Below, piece after piece: positions 1 to 5,002 of a DNA stretch of 5,148 nucleotides. This stretch comes from Promethearchaeota archaeon. Lineage in GTDB: Archaea; Asgardarchaeota; Lokiarchaeia; Sigyniarchaeales; SOKP01. Under the pieces are notes generated by a model, which saw only the letters and a program-made list of their open reading frames with translations, had not been told where the DNA came from and made no database searches. Made by a program: the position numbers and the translations under genes. Position 1 is the stretch's first letter. Each line of letters opens with the position of its first letter. The DNA lies in assembly GCA_030615145.1 (NCBI GenBank), contig JAUWZT010000216.1, forward strand, positions 1-5,148, in the 5' to 3' direction.

Positions 1-1035
1 TGCAATTAAATTTTCTTTCCTCCAATAGTAAAGTAGCCCTAATAATAATGAAATCGCAAAAAAGGGAAAAAAGTTTAAAAAGAAACCCACTATAAAAGAT
101 GTTAATGATCCAGGATAGAGGAAAATTCCAATAAGGTGAATGGACGAAAATATTAACGCTGTAACTAAAAGACCCCAAGTTTTCCCTAGACTTCTTACTA
201 AACCCTTTTGTAAAAAACCTCTAAAAAGCACTTCCTCTGATGTTCCTATTATTAATATCATTATAATGGCTAACCATATAATACTGAGAATATCAGAAGA
301 GGAAATGAGAACATCCACTTCACCAGAAGTCCCAAGAAAATCATATACTATTTCATGCCCAAAAATAAAGGTTAAAATTACCTCTATAATAACAGACACT
401 CCTAGCACTAATAATACTCCAAGAATCGCAAAATCTATACCTAAAAGAATTTCTTTTATTATTCTTTTATTGCTAAAACCTTTAACAGTAAATCCTAAGA
501 GAATCAATCGATTATTTAAACTTGGTTTTTTTAGATATTTGCCAATATATAACATTGGAACAATAAACAAGATTAATTCGATAAGGGAACTAAAAATAAT
601 GAAATATGGATTGGCTAAGATATCGTAAATACCAGCTAAGCTAAATGAAAATAATACATATACGAAAACTGCTAAGAATGCTAGGAAGTTCATTAAAAGA
701 AAAGCCATTGTAGTTATTTTAATAGAAGCAGAACTACTCCATAGCTTTTCTTCTTTTAGATTCAAGAGATCGTCCTGTGAGAGTTTTTTTCTTAAAGGTC
801 TAATGGGTTTGAAACTGTAAGGTTTATAGGTAGTCGAATCCCGAGAAACTAAAGATATTGTGTTTTTACGTGGAGGCATCCTCATATGGGTATTGATGTA
901 GATTAAATCCACACCACATTTGGTGCAAAATTTAATATTCTTCACTTCTGGGATTTTAGTTCCACATATAGGACAATACGACCATCTTAACTTAATTTTA
1001 GCGTCCGAATTGTCTATTTTATCATTCTCATTCAT
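1..1035 (-). CDS. Zinc-ribbon CPBP-family intramembrane protease (Rce1-like), 3' end cut by window edge
   Basis: Reading the minus strand from ATG at 1035 gives 345 codons running off the window without a stop. An in-frame TAA at 1050-1048, with no other start codon in between, fixes the start. Residues 21-40 form a zinc ribbon (CPIC at 21-24, CTKC at 37-40), followed by a basic linker (about 50-95). From about residue 105 the protein is very hydrophobic, with segments near 107-133, 143-165, 193-225, 248-265, 286-303 and 313-336. CPBP motif 1 is seen as SEEVLFRG (catalytic-type Glu267, Glu268 and Arg272) and motif 2 as FSSIH (Phe296, His300). The end resembles the stretch before the third motif, which lies beyond the window. 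The family includes the CAAX prenyl endopeptidase Rce1 and many membrane proteases and protein-maturation factors; the substrate cannot be told here. It lies downstream of gltX in the same direction, 94 bases away. Confidence 0.9.
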   Translation of the reverse strand, partial: MNENDKIDNSDAKIKLRWSYCPICGTKIPEVKNIKFCTKCGVDLIYINTHMRMPPRKNTISLVSRDSTTYKPYSFKPIRPLRKKLSQDDLLNLKEEKLWSSSASIKITTMAFLLMNFLAFLAVFVYVLFSFSLAGIYDILANPYFIIFSSLIELILFIVPMLYIGKYLKKPSLNNRLILLGFTVKGFSNKRIIKEILLGIDFAILGVLLVLGVSVIIEVILTFIFGHEIVYDFLGTSGEVDVLISSSDILSIIWLAIIMILIIGTSEEVLFRGFLQKGLVRSLGKTWGLLVTALIFSSIHLIGIFLYPGSLTSFIVGFFLNFFPFFAISLLLGLLYYWRKENLIA

Positions 1036-1069
1036 TCTTACAACAAATTAAGATTTCATGATATACTTG

Positions 1070-1077
1070 TTATAGTT
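1070..1077 (-). promoter_or_regulatory. Possible TATA box for the CPBP protease gene
   Basis: On the minus strand the AT-rich sequence AACTATAA lies with its centre about 38 bases upstream of the ATG at 1035. This spacing resembles that of TATA-like boxes before gltX and the two plus-strand protein genes in the window. It suggests a leader of about ten bases and that the gene need not rely on read-through from gltX. The whole spacer is AT-rich, so a chance match is quite possible. Confidence 0.25.
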
Positions 1078-1129
1078 TATTATTATTTCTGGTTTAAAAG
1101 GATAACGCGTATAAAATACTATTGTCATT

Positions 1130-2911
1130 TTAATGTGTAAAGTAGCAAATTAGCATCTGACGCTCCCAAGCAATAGGATTAACAAACCCATATCTTTCGA
1201 ACTGGATAGGCTTTTTCAAAGGTATATTTTGAAGATTATTCTCTCCATATCCCATAGACACTGTTCCATCGGGTTTTATGACCGAAACTTTTACATTTTC
1301 TTTTTTGGGCACCCAATGTATTATGTTGTAGTCCCGATTTAAATCAAAGCTGTGGAAAAGAGCTTGAATTTTACTATCGTTTTCCTTTATATATGTTATT
1401 TGTATATTTATAAGATCTTTTAGGCGTATTATTTGTCCGACATGAAGTTTAACCATGTCTGCTCGAGATATTAGGATCAACAACCTATTATTGATCGCAT
1501 CAACTCTAATTTTTCTCTTTCCTTTTTTGGGATCAGAAGGTTGTAGCATAGGTTCAGCTATGAAATTTGAAAATGGAACATTGCTAATTTCGATAATAAC
1601 AGGTTCTTCGACGAAGAAATATCTATTTGAAAGTGAATCAATAATATCTTTATTCTTTGAATAAAGCCAGTTTACCGAGAAATTTATAGCATTAATGGAT
1701 AATCCTAAATCTAATAGCGTGTCTTTTAAAGCTTTTGGTTCAATACCTCTCATTTTTAACGATTGAAGGCTCCACGTACGAGGGTCGTCCCAGCCGCTAT
1801 AGGTGCCATTAGCTATATTATTTCGAGCTTTTGTTTTACTTAATAGATTTTCTTCATTTTTACTCAAACCCGAAAAGTTTAAGCGCCCATAATGGATAAA
1901 CTCTGCCTTTTTCCATCCGAAATGGTCCCATATGAAATCTTCTATTACATCCTCTTTAACTAAATCGGATCCTCTAAGTATGTGAGAAACACCAATAAGA
2001 TAATCATCAATTGCCCAAGAAAACTCCAACATCGGCCAAACCAAATATTTATTGCCTACTCGTGGGTGTTCAGCTTCTGATATTCTCATAATAATTTGAT
2101 CTCTTATTGCTGGATCTTTATACTTCATCCCAGTTTTCAACCTTACAACAACTTCAGTTTCATGATATTTCCCATTTAACATATTCTTCCATTCTTTTAA
2201 GTTAAAAGATAAAGTGTGATTTCTATGTGGACAATCTAATTTACGATCTTTGTACTTATTTTTAAATTCTGCTGCGGTACAAAAACAAACATACGCAATA
2301 TTATCTTGAATAAGTTTTTCGCAGTACTCATAATAAATTTCAAGTCGTTTACTTTTATAATAAACTTTTGAATAAGTAATATCTAACCACTTTAGTCCAT
2401 CCTCTATTAACTTATAAGCTTCTGGGAGCACATATTTAGCTTTAGAGGTATTTCTCAATGATTTTGGACTTCCGATCGTGTCATCAAAGAAAAGTATTAA
2501 GTCCCCGTTATATTTTTTGGTATATTCGCTGTTCAAGACTACCATTCTTGCGTTTCCAATATGTAAAGCCCCGCTCGGATATGGTGCTAAACGCATCACT
2601 ATTTTATCGTAATTCTGAGCATTAGGTAATTCTGGTAGTTCTTTCTTTTCTTTCTTTGATACCTTTTTCTCTAAAGCATCGGGTTTTAACTCAAGTAACT
2701 TTTTTTCCTGTTCTTGAAGGGTCAATTTGGAGATTTCTAAGACGATCTCATCTAAAATCGGCTTTATTCCTTTTATTTGAGATCTGAGCTCCGGGTTTTG
2801 CCCTAAAAGTTTTCCTAATACGGCTTTTACATTTGGTTTACCTCCGAATTTTACTGAATTTTCAAGAGTAAATGTCCATAACAATTGAGTTATTTTCGAT
2901 TTTTCCACCAT
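1130..2911 (-). CDS. gltX: Glutamyl-tRNA synthetase, archaeal/eukaryotic type
   Basis: 593 residues, close to the usual length for archaeal GluRS (about 550-590). It charges tRNA-Glu with glutamate in the cytoplasm; many archaeal members also charge tRNA-Gln for later amidation. Residues about 10-50 match the archaeal N-terminal region (NSVKFGGKPNVKAVLGKLL then PELR). The class I core follows: RLAPYPSGALHIGN (107-120) with the HIGN form of the HIGH motif, a knuckle with Cys209, Cys211, Cys227 and His229, AIDDYLIGVSHILRG (300-314), the KMSKS-like loop LSKTK (357-361) and YSGWDDPR (371-378), typical of the archaeal family. The C-terminal beta-barrel anticodon-binding region runs from about 430 and includes KKGKRKIRVD and MLQPSDP. 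Unusual: DDTIGSPKS (143-151) replaces a DDTDPRTK-like stretch and GSDL (314-317) replaces a GKDH/GKEH-like one. The ATG at 2911 is preceded by an AGAAAGG stretch with a 5-base spacer. The family call is firm; full catalytic standing is inferred. Confidence 0.95.
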   Translation of the reverse strand: MVEKSKITQLLWTFTLENSVKFGGKPNVKAVLGKLLGQNPELRSQIKGIKPILDEIVLEISKLTLQEQEKKLLELKPDALEKKVSKKEKKELPELPNAQNYDKIVMRLAPYPSGALHIGNARMVVLNSEYTKKYNGDLILFFDDTIGSPKSLRNTSKAKYVLPEAYKLIEDGLKWLDITYSKVYYKSKRLEIYYEYCEKLIQDNIAYVCFCTAAEFKNKYKDRKLDCPHRNHTLSFNLKEWKNMLNGKYHETEVVVRLKTGMKYKDPAIRDQIIMRISEAEHPRVGNKYLVWPMLEFSWAIDDYLIGVSHILRGSDLVKEDVIEDFIWDHFGWKKAEFIHYGRLNFSGLSKNEENLLSKTKARNNIANGTYSGWDDPRTWSLQSLKMRGIEPKALKDTLLDLGLSINAINFSVNWLYSKNKDIIDSLSNRYFFVEEPVIIEISNVPFSNFIAEPMLQPSDPKKGKRKIRVDAINNRLLILISRADMVKLHVGQIIRLKDLINIQITYIKENDSKIQALFHSFDLNRDYNIIHWVPKKENVKVSVIKPDGTVSMGYGENNLQNIPLKKPIQFERYGFVNPIAWERQMLICYFTH

Positions 2912-2942
2912 CTAAACCTTTCTGGAGATTATTAATATCGAT

Positions 2943-2950
2943 GTATAAAA
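2943..2950 (-). promoter_or_regulatory. Probable TATA box of gltX
   Basis: The minus strand reads TTTTATAC here, preceded by the A-rich stretch CTTAAAA that could act as a BRE. Its centre is about 36 bases upstream of the gltX ATG. With the usual archaeal spacing of about 26-27 bases from TATA box to transcription start, the leader would be roughly 9 bases. It sits in the 148-base divergent spacer shared with the RAM-domain gene. Confidence 0.45.
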
Positions 2951-3020
2951 TTTTAAGCTATTTGAGTATTAATAATAAACCTTATCAAAAAAAATGAATC
3001 ATTATTAAGGTGAATATTAG

Positions 3021-3028
3021 CATAAAAA
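3021..3028 (+). promoter_or_regulatory. Possible TATA box for the RAM-domain gene
   Basis: CATAAAAA has its centre about 35 bases upstream of the TTG at 3060, giving an inferred leader of about 8-11 bases. The rest of the 2912-3059 spacer is AT-rich and shows no other clear structure. The two divergent boxes are about 75 bases apart, so gltX and this gene probably use separate promoters. Confidence 0.3.
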
Positions 3029-3059
3029 CATTGTAGCGTTTTGATTTAAAAAGAAAAGT

Positions 3060-3356
3060 TTGGTGTTAAAAATCTATTATCGTGGTTACATACTCATTAG
3101 ACTAAAAATAATTGGAACTGAATGGGAAGTTGTAAAAAGATTAACAAATTTAAGATCGAATAATCCAGATGAAGATTGGGAGGTTACTTACACAACTCCT
3201 GTTTACGGCGGATGGGATTTGGTAGCAGAATGCAAATTTACTAAACTTCAAGAACTGGATAAAATTGTAGCTTATATTCGCGTTGATGATGATTTGTCGA
3301 GCTGGATCGAGGAAACCACTACATTAGTATCTAGTAAGCCCGATTATCCTAAATAA
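3060..3356 (+). CDS. Stand-alone Lrp/AsnC ligand-binding (RAM) domain protein
   Basis: 98 residues from TTG at 3060. An in-frame TGA at 3042-3044 limits any extension, and GTG at 3063 is an equally possible start. No strong ribosome binding site is seen. The fold pattern matches the Lrp/AsnC C-terminal domain (beta-alpha-beta-beta-alpha-beta): strand YILIRLKI (10-17), helix from GTEWEVVKRL (19-28), strands with VTYTTPVYGGWDLVAEC (42-58), helix LQELDKIVAYI (63-73) and a closing strand with EETTTLV (84-90). The GGWDLVAE segment corresponds to the G-x-x-D strand turn that helps bind small ligands, often amino acids, in this family. There is no helix-turn-helix, so it should not bind DNA by itself. 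It may form ring-like oligomers or pair with full-length Lrp-type regulators, as is known for some free-standing RAM proteins. It is divergent from gltX and upstream of the tRNA gene, which has its own promoter. Confidence 0.8.
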   Translation: MVLKIYYRGYILIRLKIIGTEWEVVKRLTNLRSNNPDEDWEVTYTTPVYGGWDLVAECKFTKLQELDKIVAYIRVDDDLSSWIEETTTLVSSKPDYPK

Positions 3357-3382
3357 TTACGATAATTAGATTAATTAAATTT

Positions 3383-3398
3383 GAAAAGTTTTAATATA
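3383..3398 (+). promoter_or_regulatory. BRE and TATA box of the tRNA-Arg gene
   Basis: GAAAAG (BRE-like, 3383-3388) is followed by TTTTAATATA (TATA box, 3389-3398). The box centre is about 30 bases upstream of the first base of the mature tRNA, so transcription would start at or a few bases before the tRNA 5' end. This is the best-formed archaeal promoter in the window, and its position fits the tRNA model independently. Confidence 0.6.
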
Positions 3399-3444
3399 TA
3401 GTAAAATAAAGTATTTTAACTTAAGCCCAGTGGTCTAGTGGATA

Positions 3445-3461
3445 GGAGCATTTTCCATAGA
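3445..3461 (+). other. tRNA intron 1, in the D-loop (about 17 bases)
   Basis: The two halves of the D-stem, GTCT and GGAC, are separated by 25 bases rather than about 8. Removing 17 bases restores an 8-base D-loop, AGTGGATA. A four-pair helix TGGA (3439-3442) with TCCA (3454-3457) matches the central helix of a relaxed bulge-helix-bulge and puts the 5' cut after 3444. The 3' edge is uncertain: the ideal bulge rule would cut after 3459 and leave a 10-base loop. Repeated AG bases also let the boundaries slide by one or two. Confidence 0.7.
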
Positions 3462-3477
3462 GGACGCTGGCTTGCGG

Positions 3478-3496
3478 ACTATTCTCATAGGCAAAA
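3478..3496 (+). other. tRNA intron 2, canonical position 37/38 (19 bases)
   Basis: This is a perfect archaeal bulge-helix-bulge. The outer helix is the anticodon stem CTGGC/GCCAG. The central four-pair helix is TTGC (3472-3475) with GCAA (3491-3494). The two three-base bulges are GGA (3476-3478) and AAA (3495-3497). The inner helix is CTAT (3479-3482) with ATAG (3487-3490), closed by the loop TCTC. Cutting after the second base of each bulge removes exactly 3478-3496 and leaves a regular seven-base anticodon loop. Confidence 0.92.
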
Positions 3497-3517
3497 AGCC
3501 AGTGATCAGGGGTTCAA

Positions 3518-3547
3518 TCTTCTTAAAACTTCTTTAAGGAGGGATAA
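3518..3547 (+). other. tRNA intron 3, in the T-loop (about 30 bases, modelled at 58/59)
   Basis: The T-stem halves AGGGG and CCCCT are 37 bases apart instead of 7. Most of the extra sequence forms a nine-pair hairpin, CTTCTTAAA (3519-3527) with TTTAAGGAG (3533-3541), with one T-G pair and a five-base loop. TTC (3513-3515) can pair with GGA (3542-3544) as a short central helix, leaving a three-base 5' bulge AAT and a five-base 3' bulge. Cutting after 3517 and 3547 gives the standard loop TTCAAAT. The motif is relaxed rather than canonical, so the junctions could shift by one or two bases. Confidence 0.75.
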
Positions 3548-3570
3548 ATCCCCTCTGGGCTACTATATAT

Positions 3571-4350
3571 CTAATCTATGTATTGTAAGACTTCTTCTAT
3601 TGATTTAATTCTTATTAAATTAGGTATCTTAATTTCTTTTTCGTAGGGGAACTCATATTCTCTCTCTTTTAAGATAATTTGCATACCTATTCTATTAGCA
3701 CCGATTATATCAGCAGCCTCATCACCTACCATAATACAATGTTCTGCGTCCTTTTTCGATAATCCCATTCTCTTTAAAGTATGAAAAAATATACCTGAAA
3801 TAGGCTTTCTTTTACCAAACTTAGCAGAAGTCACAATGACATCAAAATAATCCTTCATTTCATTTTTTTTAAGTAAGTTTTTAATAGTTTTATGATTAGG
3901 ATGATTGGATATAAGCCCAATTTTTAAAGTTGATATTTTAGATAAAGATTCAAGTGTAAATTTCGTTTTATCATCAGGTTTCCATTCTTCTTCTTCACAG
4001 GAATGATACAACTCTGCAAGAGTTTCTAAGAAATCTTCTTTTATTTTCTCTTCCTGAATTTCATAGCCTTTTTCTTTTAAAAGGTCTAATGCGCTCTTAA
4101 ACAATAAAGTGGTTGGGAATTCATCTTTTGTTTTCATTGCTAATTTAAAATAGGTAGCTCTTTTTTTATTGAAAATTGTCAGGAAATCTTCTAGAATTTG
4201 GTTATTATCTTCTATTATTTTCTCTTGTTTTAGGGCTTTAATAGATTTAGACATTCCTCTCCTAAAACAATCAAGATACTTCTCAATTGAGGGGTTCTCA
4301 AAAGAAAAAAGAGTAAAACCAAAATCAAATATAATACCTCTTATTTTCAT
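3571..4350 (-). CDS. HAD-superfamily hydrolase with atypical motif I
   Basis: 259 residues from ATG at 4350 to TAG at 3573-3571. All four HAD landmarks appear in order: motif I FDFGFT (8-13) with nucleophile Asp9, motif II LISN (146-149) with Ser148, motif III KRKP (180-183) with Lys182, and motif IV VGDEAADIIGA (208-218) with Asp210 and Asp214. The helical cap insert lies between motifs I and II (about 20-125), as in C1-type members acting on small phosphorylated compounds. Motif I has Gly11 where phosphatases usually have the second Asp (DxD), so hydrolysis by the normal acid/base route is uncertain. The substrate cannot be told. The start is fixed by motif I beginning at residue 8. The gene converges on the tRNA-Arg gene with 8 bases between them. 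It diverges from the 172-residue gene across a 126-base spacer. Confidence 0.85.
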   Translation of the reverse strand: MKIRGIIFDFGFTLFSFENPSIEKYLDCFRRGMSKSIKALKQEKIIEDNNQILEDFLTIFNKKRATYFKLAMKTKDEFPTTLLFKSALDLLKEKGYEIQEEKIKEDFLETLAELYHSCEEEEWKPDDKTKFTLESLSKISTLKIGLISNHPNHKTIKNLLKKNEMKDYFDVIVTSAKFGKRKPISGIFFHTLKRMGLSKKDAEHCIMVGDEAADIIGANRIGMQIILKEREYEFPYEKEIKIPNLIRIKSIEEVLQYID

Positions 4351-4476
4351 TCTAAATATATAAATTATTTGAAGGAATATTAATCTCTCTAAGATTTTTA
4401 ATGAGAAATTATGCCCTATATTAATATTTTAATAGGAATTTAAAAGATTAAACTAAATAATTATTTTATTAAGATT
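4351..4476. promoter_or_regulatory. Divergent intergenic region between the HAD and 172-residue genes
   Basis: This very AT-rich spacer must carry start signals for both flanking genes. The best TATA-looking stretch on the minus strand, AATTTATATATTTA (4352-4365), has its centre only about 9 bases upstream of the HAD ATG, too near to place a transcription start before it. A weaker TTAATATT (4377-4384) lies at a usable distance of about 30 bases. No inverted repeat or operator was recognised. Confidence 0.3.
4437..4446 (+). promoter_or_regulatory. Possible TATA box for the 172-residue gene
   Basis: AATTTAAAAG is centred about 36 bases upstream of the ATG at 4477, the same spacing as the gltX box. 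This implies a leader of about 9 bases, in keeping with the lack of any ribosome-binding-site-like sequence before the ATG. It would drive this gene and the nucleotidyltransferase behind it. Confidence 0.35.
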
Positions 4477-4995
4477 ATGTCGATGGATAAGTGGCTAGAT
4501 GATGACGAAACCAAAGAAAGAAAAAAAAAAAGAGACGAAATTTATGGCAGCTTATCAAGTGAAAAAAAAAACGATTTAAAGCAACAAAAAATCCGTGATT
4601 TAGTAAAAAAAGACGAAATTACGAGTAGTCTTAATGAAGGTAGAAAGGATTTTTTAACCAAAGTTTTAGAGTTTAAAGATTGGTTGGATAATCGAACATA
4701 TATAAAAGGCGACATTGAAAGAATTCAAACTTGGGTTGAGAATCTACACTCTATGATTGATGCGAGCATAAATTTTCATAATAAAACTAAGTTTAATAAT
4801 GGAGAAGAGCCCTTGATTAATAGATATAAATCCATACCAGTCAAATTTTTAGATGAAAAGACGCGGATTGCATTGAATAAAAAATTGAAAGGAATAAAGA
4901 AAACTAACTCAGATAATTATTATTTGCGAAAATTAAAAGAAAAAATAAAAAATATTGAATATTATGTAATTTTAAGAGACATATTAGAGAGTTGA
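4477..4995 (+). CDS. Uncharacterised highly charged helical protein, 172 residues
   Basis: I do not recognise the family. The ATG at 4477 opens MSMDKWLDDD; ATG at 4483 is an alternative start. The N-terminal 50 residues are extremely rich in Lys, Glu and Asp and look like an extended helix or disordered tail. Residues about 56-100 (RKDFLTKVLEFKDWLD, then IERIQTWVENLHSMID) have regular hydrophobic spacing with three Trp-containing segments across the protein, suggesting a helical-hairpin or coiled-coil core. The C-terminus (about 147-172) is another amphipathic Lys-rich helix. There is no signal peptide, membrane segment or Cys cluster. Runs of 11 and 10 adenines lie in the 5' part of the gene without breaking the frame. 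It ends 7 bases before a nucleotidyltransferase gene, so the two are probably co-transcribed, but nothing in the protein points to sugar metabolism. Confidence 0.8.
   Translation: MSMDKWLDDDETKERKKKRDEIYGSLSSEKKNDLKQQKIRDLVKKDEITSSLNEGRKDFLTKVLEFKDWLDNRTYIKGDIERIQTWVENLHSMIDASINFHNKTKFNNGEEPLINRYKSIPVKFLDEKTRIALNKKLKGIKKTNSDNYYLRKLKEKIKNIEYYVILRDILES
4521..4531 (+). repeat. Homopolymer run of 11 A inside the 172-residue gene
   Basis: Eleven consecutive adenines encode part of the Lys-rich segment near residues 15-19. A second run of ten A lies at 4562-4571. Both are long for coding sequence and are places where polymerase slippage or sequencing error is likely. The reading frame is open through both as given. 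Confidence 0.9.
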
Positions 4996-5002
4996 TTTTA
5001 AT

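Larger units (their letters stand above)
3424..3562 (+). tRNA. tRNA-Arg (anticodon GCG) with three introns
   Basis: The 139-base gene gives a 73-nt tRNA after removing 17, 19 and 30 bases. Acceptor stem: AGCCCAG (3424-3430) pairs fully with CTGGGCT (3555-3561), with discriminator A at 3562 and no encoded CCA. D-stem: GTCT (3433-3436) with GGAC (3462-3465). Anticodon stem: CTGGC (3467-3471) with GCCAG (3498-3502); the loop is TTGCGG plus A, with anticodon GCG at 3474-3476, reading CGC/CGU. T-stem: AGGGG (3508-3512) with CCCCT (3550-3554), spliced loop TTCAAAT. Expected tertiary positions are present: T8-A14, G15-C48, G18G19, T54-A58, G19-C56. A20 (3442) and C35 (3475) are known arginine identity bases. 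The only non-Watson-Crick stem pair is T13-G22. Anticodon-arm pairing and the 37/38 intron are very clear; exact edges of the D- and T-loop introns are modelled. Maturation would need the archaeal splicing endonuclease and an RNA ligase. Confidence 0.9.

Noticed and set aside
140..628. Open frame of 162 codons on the plus strand
   Set aside because: It lies wholly antisense to the CPBP protease gene, whose frame shows clear catalytic motifs and membrane segments; the plus-strand translation is low-complexity and has no family signature.
1455..1664. Open frame of 69 codons on the plus strand
   Set aside because: Antisense shadow within gltX; no recognisable motif or start signal.
3424..3480. 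Reading the first D-arm half as a complete D-arm (GTCT with the AGGAG at 3444-3448)
   Set aside because: This leaves a G-G mismatch at 10-25 and no anticodon stem at the right distance; pairing with GGAC at 3462-3465 fits every later element.
3519..3541. Hairpin CTTCTTAAA/TTTAAGGAG as a transcription terminator or small RNA
   Set aside because: It lies between the two halves of the T-stem and is better explained as the body of the T-loop intron; no T-run follows it.
3425..3561. Acceptor stem starting at G3425 with T3561 as discriminator
   Set aside because: It gives a T-T mismatch at 7-66; starting at A3424 gives seven perfect pairs with A at the discriminator position.
4169..4363. Open frame of 64 codons on the plus strand
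   Set aside because: Antisense shadow of the HAD gene's 5' part, including its motif I codons.
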